23,194 nt of DNA from Actinobacteria bacterium UBA959 (GTDB lineage: Bacteria; Actinomycetota; Actinomycetes; S36-B12; UBA5976). Below are positions 1 to 6,966 of this stretch, one piece after another. The notes beneath the pieces were generated by a model, which searched no databases, was not told the origin of the DNA, and saw only the letters and a program-made list of their open reading frames with translations. Made by a program: the position numbers and the translations under genes. The stretch is from assembly GCA_002293025.1 (NCBI GenBank), contig DBCL01000011.1, positions 11,843-35,036 of the forward strand. Direction: 5' to 3'. The number at the start of each line of letters is the position of its first letter. Position 1 is the first letter of the stretch.

Positions 1-325
1 TCATCGAATTTTTAAAGAGGGTGTCGCTCCTTTAATTTACCCGCATCATGACCTGGATAGTGTCCTTGCGGATTTGTGGTCAAAGCAGTTCAATTCAGTT
101 CTCGTTGAGGCTGGTCCCAGGCTAACTACAGCTTTATTGCGATCGGGTTTGGTTAATGAAGTTCTCTGGTTCCAGGCTCCCATTTTGTTGGGAGATCAGG
201 GCTTAGCCGCAGTGCTGGATCTCGGTGTTGAAACCTTGGAGAAGGCACATAAATTGCACCCGTATTCAGTTGAGCAAGTTGGAGTAGATACCCTCACCAC
301 CTTACAAATACCAGTAGTGAATTGA
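1..325 (+). CDS. ribD: RibD C-terminal reductase domain, 5'-truncated by the window edge
   Basis: The reading frame is open from base 2 to the TGA ending at 325, about 107 residues, with no start inside the window. It matches the C-terminal part of the RibD reductase domain. The conserved stretch SVLVEAGPRL is followed by LVNEVLWFQAPILLG, the usual end of this NADPH-dependent 5-amino-6-(5-phosphoribosylamino)uracil reductase. The N-terminal deaminase domain, if present, lies upstream. The family motif usually reads EGGP; here it is EAGP, a mild variation. ribE follows after 7 bases, so this is the upstream gene of the riboflavin operon. Any FMN riboswitch would be outside the window. A TTG at 74 is an internal codon, not a start, because homology extends upstream of it. 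Confidence 0.85.
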   Translation, partial: HRIFKEGVAPLIYPHHDLDSVLADLWSKQFNSVLVEAGPRLTTALLRSGLVNEVLWFQAPILLGDQGLAAVLDLGVETLEKAHKLHPYSVEQVGVDTLTTLQIPVVN

Positions 326-332
326 AGGCAAC

Positions 333-932
333 ATGTTCACCGGACTAGTGCAAGCACAAGGTTCTGTGCTGTCGTTGGATCAGGTTGCCAATTCGGCCGT
401 CCTCAAGATTTCTGCCCCTGCAGATTTTGATGATGTTGCACTTGGCGAAAGCATTGCTATAAACGGAGTTTGTCTTACGGTTACCAATAAACATTTTCTT
501 GAATTGGATTTTGATGTAATGGGCGAGACGCTTAACTTAACTAACCTTGGAACTTTGAGTTCTGGTAATCAAGTGAACTTGGAGAGAGCACTAAAAATAT
601 CCGACCGGCTTGGTGGACATATTGTCCAAGGGCATGTCGATGGGCGCAGTCAGTTGCTAAGTCGTTCAAAAGAACCACATTGGGAAGTTCTAACATTCGA
701 ACTAAATGATTCCTTTGCCAGATACGTAGTAAAAAAAGGAAGTATCACAGTTGATGGCGTCTCACTAACCGTCTCTAATGTGGGTGACTCAACATTTGAG
801 GTTTCTTTGATACCAACCACCCTGGTTTCAACTAACCTTGGCGAATTAGCAGTTGGCAAAGTGGTCAATATTGAGGTCGATGTGATTGCAAAATATGTTG
901 AGTCAATGATTGGGAGAGAAAATCTCTCATGA
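333..932 (+). CDS. ribE: Riboflavin synthase, alpha chain
   Basis: This 199-residue cytosolic enzyme makes riboflavin by dismutating two molecules of 6,7-dimethyl-8-ribityllumazine, the last step of the pathway. It starts with the family hallmark MFTGLVQ and has the expected duplicated lumazine-binding barrels. The first covers about residues 1-93 and contains AINGVCLTV. The second begins near GHIVQGHVDG and contains VDGVSLTVS. The length is normal for the family. A GAAGG ribosome-binding site lies at 324-328, five bases before the ATG. Its stop codon overlaps the ribBA start as ATGA, so the two are probably translationally coupled in the rib operon. Confidence 0.95.
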   Translation: MFTGLVQAQGSVLSLDQVANSAVLKISAPADFDDVALGESIAINGVCLTVTNKHFLELDFDVMGETLNLTNLGTLSSGNQVNLERALKISDRLGGHIVQGHVDGRSQLLSRSKEPHWEVLTFELNDSFARYVVKKGSITVDGVSLTVSNVGDSTFEVSLIPTTLVSTNLGELAVGKVVNIEVDVIAKYVESMIGRENLS

Positions 933-2134
933 CATTTTTTCTTAATTCGATCGAAGAGGCACTTGAAGATTATCGCCAAGGTAAAGCAGTTGTTGTAGTA
1001 GATGACGAGCAGCGCGAAAATGAAGCCGACTTGATTCAAGCGGCATCACTAAGCACTGAACAAACAATCGGATTCATGATTCGATACACCTCTGGGGTTA
1101 TCTGTGTCGCCATGACAGAATCTGATTTATTGCGACTAGATATTCCACCAATGACATTAAATAACCAGGACGTGAAACAAACCGCCTTTGCAATTTCAGT
1201 TGACGCTGCGGATGGGGTATCAACCGGAATTAGTGCTGCGGATCGAACTCACACTATTAAATTGTTAGCGGATCCACTCAGTACTGCCGCATCACTACGC
1301 AGGCCTGGCCATATCTTCCCGCTTAAGGCAGTATCTGGTGGCGTGCTACGTCGCGCGGGTCACACCGAGGCTGCCGTTGATCTCTCACTTCTTTCTCAAT
1401 TGCCGCCTGTAGGCGTCCTTTGTGAGTTGGTTCATGATGATGGTTCCATGATGCGAGCTGATGCTGCTCGAGAATTTGCAAATGAACATGGTTTAAAAAT
1501 GATTTCAATAGCCGACTTAATCGCGTACAAAAGATTACATGAAAAACATGTTGAACAATCTGCAAAAGCACTTCTACCTACCGCACATGGAGATTTTCTT
1601 GCTTACGCTTACCGGAGTACTTTAGATGGCAGCGAGCATCTAGCATTAGTAAAAGGTGATATTGGTTTAGGGGAGTCAGTTTTAGTTCGAGTACATTCCG
1701 AGTGCGCTACAGGTGACGTATTAGGTTCACTTAGATGTGATTGCGGCCCACAATTAAGTGCAGCCTTGCAGGCAATATCCGAGGAGGGTCGGGGTGTCTT
1801 GGTGTATATGAGTGGGCATGAAGGTCGTGGAATTGGACTGGCTAAAAAACTCAAGGCCTACGAACTGCAAGATCAAGGCCTAGATACAGTGGATGCGAAT
1901 TTGGCACAAGGACTGCCTGCTGATGCTCGAGACTATGGCACTGGAGCCCAAATCTTGTTCGATTTGGGAGTTCGATCCATGCGATTACTAACCAACAATC
2001 CTTCGAAAAGAGCAGGTTTAGTCGGCTTTGGCCTAGAAATACTAGATCGAGTCCCGATAGTCACAGCACCTAATTCGCATAATCAAACCTACCTGCAAAC
2101 TAAGAGCAGCCGAATGGGTCACGATTTAAGTTAG
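929..2134 (+). CDS. ribBA: Bifunctional DHBP synthase / GTP cyclohydrolase II
   Basis: This 401-residue fusion supplies both precursors of riboflavin. The N-terminal half (about residues 1-205) is 3,4-dihydroxy-2-butanone-4-phosphate synthase: the acidic metal/substrate loop DDEQRENEADL is at residues 25-35, followed by RRPGHIFPLKA and GHTEAAVDL. The C-terminal half is GTP cyclohydrolase II. Its zinc ligands are C259, C270 and C272 in the usual C-x10-C-x-C spacing, followed by GHEGRGIGL, ELQDQGLDTVDAN and LTNNPSKRAG. All key residues of both halves appear present, so I expect both activities. The start overlaps ribE by 4 bp. ribH follows after 24 bp. Confidence 0.95.
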   Translation: MTFFLNSIEEALEDYRQGKAVVVVDDEQRENEADLIQAASLSTEQTIGFMIRYTSGVICVAMTESDLLRLDIPPMTLNNQDVKQTAFAISVDAADGVSTGISAADRTHTIKLLADPLSTAASLRRPGHIFPLKAVSGGVLRRAGHTEAAVDLSLLSQLPPVGVLCELVHDDGSMMRADAAREFANEHGLKMISIADLIAYKRLHEKHVEQSAKALLPTAHGDFLAYAYRSTLDGSEHLALVKGDIGLGESVLVRVHSECATGDVLGSLRCDCGPQLSAALQAISEEGRGVLVYMSGHEGRGIGLAKKLKAYELQDQGLDTVDANLAQGLPADARDYGTGAQILFDLGVRSMRLLTNNPSKRAGLVGFGLEILDRVPIVTAPNSHNQTYLQTKSSRMGHDLS

Positions 2135-2146
2135 ATTGAATGCGCC

Positions 2147-2152
2147 TAGAGT
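2147..2152 (+). promoter_or_regulatory. Possible -10 element of a leaderless ribH promoter
   Basis: TAGAGT sits exactly six bases before the ribH ATG, the same spacing seen at argC and other genes in this window. ribH has no clear Shine-Dalgarno sequence. The hexamer matches TATAAT at 4 of 6 positions and no convincing -35 is visible, so this is a weak candidate for an internal promoter giving leaderless ribH-hisE-hisG mRNA. Confidence 0.3.
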
Positions 2153-2158
2153 TAGGGC

Positions 2159-2638
2159 ATGAGTAGATCAGGTCAACCAGAGATAGAACTATTGAATGCC
2201 CAGGGCATGGAAATTGTCATTGTGGCTTCTAACTGGCATCGTGAGATCATGGATGCCTTGATCTCATCTGCCACGGACTATTGCGTCTCTGCTGGAGCCG
2301 AAATAAGAGTGGTAAGAGTTCCTGGCTCATTCGAAATTCCGATTGCAGCATCTGCTGCAATCGATGATGACGTAGACGCTGTTATTGCCTTAGGTGTGAT
2401 CATTCGTGGAGAAACACCACATTTTGAATATGTAGCACAAGGTGTTACTCAAGGATTGGTTTCGCTGATGATTGAATCAGGCACACCGATTGGTTTTGGA
2501 GTTCTTACATGTGACAATGAAAAGCAAGCCATAGATCGAGCAGGATTGCCGGGCAGTAAGGAAGACAAAGGTAAGGAAGCTGCCTATGCAGCCATCGCGA
2601 CTGCTTTAATGTTGCAGACAGAGTTTGATGCTCAATGA
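2159..2638 (+). CDS. ribH: 6,7-dimethyl-8-ribityllumazine synthase
   Basis: Lumazine synthase (159 residues) condenses the RibD-pathway pyrimidine with the butanone phosphate made by RibBA; its product feeds RibE. Visible family motifs are the N-terminal substrate loop ASNWHREIMD (residues 23-32), VPGSFEIPIAA, GVIIRGETPHFEYVA (with the catalytic-region histidine) and PIGFGVLTCDNEKQAIDRAG. Members assemble into pentamers or 60-mer capsids; which form applies here cannot be told from sequence. It follows ribBA by 24 bp without a good ribosome-binding site and overlaps hisE by 4 bp (ATGA), linking riboflavin to histidine synthesis. Confidence 0.95.
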   Translation: MSRSGQPEIELLNAQGMEIVIVASNWHREIMDALISSATDYCVSAGAEIRVVRVPGSFEIPIAASAAIDDDVDAVIALGVIIRGETPHFEYVAQGVTQGLVSLMIESGTPIGFGVLTCDNEKQAIDRAGLPGSKEDKGKEAAYAAIATALMLQTEFDAQ

Positions 2639-2895
2639 CATTCGAAGAACTTTATAAAAAAATTCAGAGTAAAGCAGGAGCTGACCCTGTTGACTCAAAT
2701 TCTGCGAAATATTTAGCACTTGGAACCCATGAGATAGGGAAAAAGCTGCTAGAAGAAGCGGCCGAGTCTTGGATGGCAGCCGAGCACGAATCTAAAGAAA
2801 ATGCAGCAACTGAAATTTCCCAGCTACTTTATTGGGCGGCTTTACTCGGTGTGTCTATTGGGTTAAACGCCAAAGATATTGAAGATAAACTGTAG
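2635..2895 (+). CDS. hisE: Phosphoribosyl-ATP pyrophosphatase
   Basis: An 86-residue protein of the size of stand-alone HisE. It hydrolyses phosphoribosyl-ATP to phosphoribosyl-AMP, the second step of histidine synthesis. It belongs to the all-alpha MazG-like fold: the acidic, metal-binding helix reads KLLEEAAESWMAAEHE (about residues 38-53) and the helix with EISQLLYWAALLG follows. It starts at the ATGA overlap with ribH and lies 31 bp before hisG, so ribH-hisE-hisG are very likely one transcript. The rest of the his genes are not in the window. Confidence 0.9.
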   Translation: MTFEELYKKIQSKAGADPVDSNSAKYLALGTHEIGKKLLEEAAESWMAAEHESKENAATEISQLLYWAALLGVSIGLNAKDIEDKL

Positions 2896-2926
2896 GAGTG
2901 GTAAAGAAAATGCTAAGGATGATTAC

Positions 2927-3769
2927 ATGCTGAAAATAGCCATACCTAATAAGGGACTTCTTGCTGAACCAGCTCAACAAATGCTCCGAGAAGCAGGTTA
3001 TCTAAAGAGTCATCATCCACGTGACCTTGAAGTTCAAGATCCAGACAACAATGTTCAATTTTTCTTTTTGCGACCTCGAGATATTGCAGTTTATGTTGCA
3101 GCTGGCACTTTGGACTTGGGAATAACTGGCAAAGATATGGTAGCTGATTCTGGTGTAGACGTTGATGAGTTGATGTCACTTGGTTTTGGAAATTCCACCT
3201 TTAGGTTGGCAGCTCCGAATAATTTATCATCAGTTTCAAGCCTTGAGAATAAGCGAATTGCAACGAGCTATCCAGGATTGCTAAACGCTTGGCTTATCTC
3301 AGCTGGCCTCAAAGCGTTTGTAGTTCAGTTAGATGGTGCGGTTGAAAATGCCGTAAAACTTGGGGTAGCCGATGCAGTGGCTGATGTTGTCGATACTGGA
3401 ACCACGATGCAGCAGGCCGGCTTGAAATTATTAGGCGAACCGATCCTGACCTCTGAAGCAATCTTGATTAGGCGCAAGAGCGCATCGGATTCAGTGGCAA
3501 TTGAAACGTTTGAACGCAGGATTAATTCTGTAATCTTGGCTAGAGACTATGTACTAGTGGATTATGACATCCCATCTAAATTGCTGGATGCAGCTTGCTT
3601 GATCACCCCCGGATTCGAATCCCCAACAATCTCTGCCCTCAAAGACTCGAATTGGAGTGCGGTTAGAGCGATGGTTCCCGTGAGTGAGGTCCATCAAGTT
3701 ATGGATTCCCTCTACCAAGCAGGCGCTAGGGGAATCCTGGTTACTGAGATTGCCGCCTGTCGCCTCTAG
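2927..3769 (+). CDS. hisG: ATP phosphoribosyltransferase, long form
   Basis: HisG joins ATP and PRPP in the first, feedback-controlled step of histidine synthesis. I place the start at ATG 2927 (280 residues) because it gives the family N-terminus MLKIAIPNKGLL and has AAGGA at 2915-2919 as ribosome-binding site; an in-frame upstream start at 2879 would add 16 unrelated residues and overlap hisE. The PRPP-binding region reads ADAVADVVDTGTTM. The C-terminal ~80 residues (ending GARGILVTEIAACRL) are the ACT-like regulatory domain of the long, HisZ-independent form, so the enzyme should be a hexamer inhibited by histidine. It is the last gene before the infC leader. Confidence 0.93.
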   Translation: MLKIAIPNKGLLAEPAQQMLREAGYLKSHHPRDLEVQDPDNNVQFFFLRPRDIAVYVAAGTLDLGITGKDMVADSGVDVDELMSLGFGNSTFRLAAPNNLSSVSSLENKRIATSYPGLLNAWLISAGLKAFVVQLDGAVENAVKLGVADAVADVVDTGTTMQQAGLKLLGEPILTSEAILIRRKSASDSVAIETFERRINSVILARDYVLVDYDIPSKLLDAACLITPGFESPTISALKDSNWSAVRAMVPVSEVHQVMDSLYQAGARGILVTEIAACRL

Positions 3770-3837
3770 GTAAAGACCTGCTAACCTCTGCCTCGACCGG
3801 TTGATTGTGAGATCAACCAAAAGTGGAGGAATTCCCA

Positions 3838-3870
3838 CCCGCCTGCCTTAGGGCGTCGGGTTTGGTCTTT
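3838..3870 (+). terminator. Terminator-like hairpin in the infC leader (attenuator or hisG terminator)
   Basis: CCCG (3838-3841) pairs with CGGG (3857-3860) and an inner GCC (3845-3847) pairs with GGC (3852-3854) around a TTAG loop. The stem is followed by the U-rich tract TTTGGTCTTT (3861-3870). It could end the rib-his transcript, or act as an attenuator inside the infC leader. It lies about 70 bases after the hisG stop with other hairpins upstream, which fits either role. Confidence 0.5.
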
Positions 3871-3905
3871 AAGCCGTCATTGGCTTGCAAGCCTTGGCTT
3901 GTTGA

Positions 3906-3958
3906 CCTCCTCCGCTAGTCCTTGAACCAAATTGGTTTAGGCGCGTATAAACAGGAGG
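3906..3958 (+). promoter_or_regulatory. infC ribosome-binding site and its possible anti-Shine-Dalgarno
   Basis: AGGAGG at 3953-3958 is a full-strength Shine-Dalgarno four bases before the ATC start of infC, and it decides that start. CCTCCT at 3906-3911 is its exact complement, 41 bases upstream, with the AACC/GGTT hairpin between them that would bring the two together. The pairing is 6 bp and does not extend further at either end. It could hide the ribosome-binding site. Confidence 0.45.
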
Positions 3959-3962
3959 CTGT

Positions 3963-4523
3963 ATCAGCACCGATCCGCGGATTAACGATCGAATTCGAGT
4001 ATCCGAAGTACGACTCGTAGGACCTGCTGGCGAACAACTTGGCGTAGTTTCAATTGAAGCTGCGTTACAAATTGCAGTAGACAACGATTTGGATCTAGTT
4101 GAAGTCGCACCAGAGGCTGAGCCTCCAGTTTGTAAGGTGATGGATTTCGGCAAGTTCAAATACGAGTTGGCTCAAAAGGCTCGTGAAGCAAAACGCAATC
4201 AAGTGCAAACTGTTATCAAAGAAATCAAGCTGCGGCCCAAGATTGATGATCATGACTACGAGACCAAGAAAGGTCACGTTCAAAGATTTCTCAGTCATGG
4301 CGACAAAGTGAAGGTAACAATTATGTTTAGAGGACGAGAGCAATCACGCCCTGAACTTGGTTTTAAATTGCTGTCACGCTTGGCAGAGGATATTGCGGAA
4401 TTTGGTGTTGTTGAATCAGCTCCAAAGCAAGATGGTCGAAACATGATCATGGTTGTTGGACCTGTTCGCAAAGGATCAAAAGCAAAACCAAAAAAAGTTG
4501 ATGCAGTAACCGAAGATTTGTAA
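3963..4523 (+). CDS. infC: Translation initiation factor IF-3, ATC start codon
   Basis: IF-3 binds the 30S subunit, blocks premature 50S joining and checks the start codon and initiator tRNA. The frame is blocked by TAA at 3948-3950 and has no ATG, GTG or TTG before the TTG at 4089, yet homology begins at once after the ATC at 3963: ISTDPRINDRIRVSEVRLVG is the actinobacterial IF-3 N-terminus. The ATC lies four bases after AGGAGG. From there the protein is 186 residues. The N-domain covers about residues 1-80 with the family signature PPVCKVMDFGKFKYE; the C-domain follows with IKEIKLRPKIDDHDY and VKVTIMFRGRE. A rare start codon is a known feature of infC and lets IF-3 repress its own translation. 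A start at 4089 would delete about 42 conserved residues. Confidence 0.92.
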   Translation: MSTDPRINDRIRVSEVRLVGPAGEQLGVVSIEAALQIAVDNDLDLVEVAPEAEPPVCKVMDFGKFKYELAQKAREAKRNQVQTVIKEIKLRPKIDDHDYETKKGHVQRFLSHGDKVKVTIMFRGREQSRPELGFKLLSRLAEDIAEFGVVESAPKQDGRNMIMVVGPVRKGSKAKPKKVDAVTEDL

Positions 4524-4539
4524 GCAGAAAGAGGAAACA

Positions 4540-4737
4540 ATGCCAAAGATAAAGACTCATAGTCGAGCCAAGAAAACATACAAAGTTACTGGTTCCGGGA
4601 AAATCACTCATGAGCAGAGCAACATGCGCCATTTAATGACTGGGAAACCTTCCAAACGAACACGTCGATTGGAAAAGGATGCCGAAGTTAAGGCTCCAAA
4701 TGTTAAAAGAACACTTCGCTTGCTTGGCAAGCGCTAA
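4540..4737 (+). CDS. rpmI: 50S ribosomal protein L35
   Basis: A 65-residue, strongly basic protein of the large ribosomal subunit. It starts with the family signature MPKIKTHSRAKKTYKVTGSGK and has the usual length. A GAGG ribosome-binding site lies at about 4530-4533, seven bases before the ATG. It is the middle gene of the conserved infC-rpmI-rplT group, 16 bp after infC and 28 bp before rplT, so its level should follow the control exerted in the infC leader. Confidence 0.95.
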   Translation: MPKIKTHSRAKKTYKVTGSGKITHEQSNMRHLMTGKPSKRTRRLEKDAEVKAPNVKRTLRLLGKR

Positions 4738-4765
4738 CCACAACTTTAAGTAAGGAGAGAGTAAA

Positions 4766-5128
4766 ATGGCACGTGTTAAGAGAGCAGTGAATGCTCATAA
4801 AAAGCGTCGTGTAGTACTTGAACAAGCTAAGGGTTATCGCGGCCAGCGCTCCCGGCTTTATCGCAAGGCCAAGGAGCAAGTAACTCATTCTTTGGTTTAC
4901 GCATATGCAGATCGTCGAGCCTTTAAAGGTGAGATGCGTCGCTTATGGATTGCGCGCATTAATGCCGCAAGTCGAGAGAATGGAATGACCTACAACCGCT
5001 TCATGCAAGGTTTGAAGCTTGCAGGCATCGAAATTGATCGCAGAATGCTGGCAGAAATTGCGGTTTCTGATCCAGAAGCTTTTAAAACTTTAGTTGACAG
5101 TAGCCGAGCTTCGCTTCCTGCCGCGTAA
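4766..5128 (+). CDS. rplT: 50S ribosomal protein L20
   Basis: L20 binds 23S rRNA early and is needed for 50S assembly. The 120-residue protein has the expected basic N-terminal extension (MARVKRAVNAHKKRR, then the aromatic/basic YRGQRSRLYRKAKEQ) and the globular C-domain with LWIARINAASRENGMTYNRF and a LKLAGIEIDRRMLAEIAV stretch. A strong AAGGAGAG ribosome-binding site precedes the ATG. In several bacteria the C-domain also binds the leader mRNA of its own operon; the structured leader at 3770-3962 is the obvious place to look for that here. Confidence 0.96.
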   Translation: MARVKRAVNAHKKRRVVLEQAKGYRGQRSRLYRKAKEQVTHSLVYAYADRRAFKGEMRRLWIARINAASRENGMTYNRFMQGLKLAGIEIDRRMLAEIAVSDPEAFKTLVDSSRASLPAA

Positions 5129-5131
5129 CTA

Positions 5132-5923
5132 ATGACTCTAAACTCAACGGCGGGCTTGCTAAAGCGAGCCCGCCGACTTCATTCTAAACATCAGCGAGAT
5201 CGTCTTGATCAGTTCTTAGTAGAAGGTCCGCAGGCTGTTAAGACAGCCCTTGAAGCAAGAGCCAAAATCCAGGGACTTTTGATTTCTGAAGCGAATCAAG
5301 AGAAGATGAAGAGTTACATTGATGGTTCTATTCCCTTTGAAATTGTCACTGAAGCGGACCTTCTTGAAGTTTGCAACACGGTAACTCCCCAAGGAATTGT
5401 TGCTATCTGTGAATCAATAGATCGACAGATCTCAGACCTTCAAAATAGCAATCCATTGCTTATGGTTTATCTTGATCAGGTGCGAGATCCCGGCAATGTT
5501 GGGGCAATTATTCGAGTTGCGGACGCCGTTGGAGCCTCAGCTGTACTGGCCTCTAAGGGAACAGTTGATATTCATAATGACAAAGTAGTGCGATCATCTA
5601 CTGGAAGTATCTTTAACATCGACATAGTTCAAGACTTGTCCGTAGATGATTTGAAGGTTTTCGCTAAAAACCAGGAGATGCAAATACTGGTAACATCAGC
5701 AGACGGCCAGCTAAACCTGTTAGACGCTGATCGAGATTTGATTAAACCAACCATTTGGGTGATTGGCAATGAAGCTTCTGGGGTGAATCCAGAAATTGCA
5801 AAGATTGCCGACCATTCGGTATCTATTCCTATCTTTGGCCGAGCAGAATCGTTAAATGCAGCCACTGCAGCAGCCGTATGTTTATATGCGTCAACGCGCT
5901 GTCAGAGAGCCCTAAAAGGTTAG
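5132..5923 (+). CDS. SpoU/TrmH-family RNA 2'-O-ribose methyltransferase
   Basis: A 263-residue SPOUT-class methyltransferase using S-adenosylmethionine. About residues 1-95 form the L30e-like RNA-binding domain (RRLHSKHQRDRLDQFLVEG). The catalytic domain carries the three family motifs: DQVRDPGNVGAIIRVADAVG with VVRSSTGSIFNI (motif 1 region), IWVIGNEASGV (motif 2) and VSIPIFGRAESLNAATAAAV (motif 3). The trefoil knot is built from motifs 2 and 3. It begins 3 bp after rplT, where Actinobacteria usually keep such a gene (called tsnR or trmH in some genomes). The target is probably 23S rRNA, but the exact nucleotide cannot be read from sequence, so I give no symbol. Confidence 0.88.
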   Translation: MTLNSTAGLLKRARRLHSKHQRDRLDQFLVEGPQAVKTALEARAKIQGLLISEANQEKMKSYIDGSIPFEIVTEADLLEVCNTVTPQGIVAICESIDRQISDLQNSNPLLMVYLDQVRDPGNVGAIIRVADAVGASAVLASKGTVDIHNDKVVRSSTGSIFNIDIVQDLSVDDLKVFAKNQEMQILVTSADGQLNLLDADRDLIKPTIWVIGNEASGVNPEIAKIADHSVSIPIFGRAESLNAATAAAVCLYASTRCQRALKG

Positions 5924-5931
5924 GATCAGGC

Positions 5932-6966
5932 GTGTCCAAAGATCAACTACCGGCTAGTTTGCAGGCCGCTGCAATCGCTAAGGCGGTTCGCGAGGCTCTT
6001 TCTGCCATCTCAGCCGCGGATTCTCTAGAAGCACTAAAAAATGTACGAATACAACATGCTTCAGATAAATCGAAATTAGCGGTTGCTAATCGAGAGATTG
6101 CAAATTTGAATGCAGAAATGAAAATTGAGGCTGGAAAAGCATTAGGAGCCGCGAAAGCTGCGGTTAAGGAGGCTCTTGATCAAAGATTGATCACACTTTC
6201 TATCGAACGCGATGAAGCGGTTTTGCGGGATGAAAAACTCGATGTCACAATGGAAAAAAAACTTGGTCTATCTGGTGCCAGACATCCTCTGACTGCTGTA
6301 ATTGATCGAGTAGTAGATGTGTTTGTTGCCATGGGATATGAAGTCGCTGAAGGGCCTGAAGTTGAAGCTGAATGGTTCAATTTTGATGCATTGAACATTC
6401 CAAAGAATCATCCGGCAAGATCGATGCAAGATACATTTTTCGTAGACAATTCAGATTCAGGAGTTGTTCTGAGGACTCAAACATCTCCAGTGCAAATAAG
6501 AGCGATGTTGACAAGAAATCTGCCAATTTATGTGGTCAGCCCAGGTAAAGTTTTTAGAACTGATGAGTTAGATGCCACCCACACCCCGGTTTTTCATCAA
6601 GTTGAAGGATTAGTAGTTGATAAGGGCATCAACATGGCGCATCTAAAGGGGACCTTAGATCATTTTGCTGCAACAATGTTTGGTCCAGATGTCAAAACTA
6701 GATTACGTCCGTCGTACTTCCCATTCACAGAACCTTCTGCTGAAGTAGATATTTACTTTAATGATCAATGGATTGAGTGGGGTGGATGCGGGATGGTGAA
6801 TCCACTGGTACTAAGAGCATGCGGGATTGATGATTCGATCTACACAGGTTTTGCATTTGGTATGGGCATTGAGCGAACATTAATGTTTAGGCATGGAATA
6901 ACAGACATGCGTGACATGGTCGAAGGCGATATCAGGTTTTCTCAGATGTTTGGGGTTGAACTGTAA
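5932..6966 (+). CDS. pheS: Phenylalanine-tRNA ligase, alpha subunit (GTG start)
   Basis: Catalytic subunit of the alpha2-beta2 enzyme that charges tRNA-Phe. I place the start at GTG 5932 (344 residues), six bases after AGGA at 5922-5925, because it gives a normal N-terminus (MSKDQLPASLQ) and does not overlap the methyltransferase gene; the upstream ATG at 5878 would add 18 unrelated residues. Residues 1-90 form the charged coiled-coil arm that contacts tRNA. The class II catalytic core follows: GARHPLT, the motif 2 region FRTDELDATHTPVFHQVEGL, the phenylalanine-pocket segment FTEPSAEVDIYF and motif 3 in GFAFGMGIERTLMFRHG. pheT starts directly after the TAA. Confidence 0.95.
   Translation: MSKDQLPASLQAAAIAKAVREALSAISAADSLEALKNVRIQHASDKSKLAVANREIANLNAEMKIEAGKALGAAKAAVKEALDQRLITLSIERDEAVLRDEKLDVTMEKKLGLSGARHPLTAVIDRVVDVFVAMGYEVAEGPEVEAEWFNFDALNIPKNHPARSMQDTFFVDNSDSGVVLRTQTSPVQIRAMLTRNLPIYVVSPGKVFRTDELDATHTPVFHQVEGLVVDKGINMAHLKGTLDHFAATMFGPDVKTRLRPSYFPFTEPSAEVDIYFNDQWIEWGGCGMVNPLVLRACGIDDSIYTGFAFGMGIERTLMFRHGITDMRDMVEGDIRFSQMFGVEL

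Larger units (their letters stand above)
3770..3962 (+). promoter_or_regulatory. Structured leader of the infC-rpmI-rplT operon
   Basis: This 193-bp gap is the largest untranslated stretch between protein genes in the window and is full of inverted repeats. In order: a perfect 7-bp hairpin GGTTGAT/ATCAACC (3799-3818), a 4-bp stem GTGG/CCAC (3823-3838), a terminator-like hairpin (3838-3860), a run of alternating AAGCC/GGCTT segments (3871-3900) that can pair in more than one way, a CCTCCT complementary to the infC ribosome-binding site (3906-3911), and a small AACC/GGTT hairpin (3925-3937). The layout looks like an autoregulatory leader. In other bacteria infC-rpmI-rplT leaders respond to ribosomal protein L20 (established in Firmicutes and Escherichia coli); L20 as the ligand here is inference. 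No convincing promoter was found; TAACCT at 3782-3787 is a weak -10 candidate. Confidence 0.6.

Noticed and set aside
1..332. FMN riboswitch for the rib operon
   Set aside because: The window begins inside ribD coding sequence; no RFN element is visible, and it would lie upstream.
650..1039. Minus-strand ORF opposite ribE/ribBA
   Set aside because: It is a shadow of two clear genes on the other strand, with no family resemblance; the same holds for the other antisense ORFs in the window.
2879..2926. Longer hisG from 2879
   Set aside because: The extra 16 residues are unlike HisG, overlap hisE, and the ATG at 2927 has its own ribosome-binding site and the family N-terminus.
4089..4523. Shorter infC starting at TTG 4089
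   Set aside because: Conserved IF-3 sequence extends upstream to the ATC at 3963, which has a perfect Shine-Dalgarno; the short form would lack much of the N-domain.
5878..5931. Longer pheS from ATG 5878
   Set aside because: It would read through the end of the methyltransferase gene and add non-homologous residues; GTG 5932 has a ribosome-binding site.
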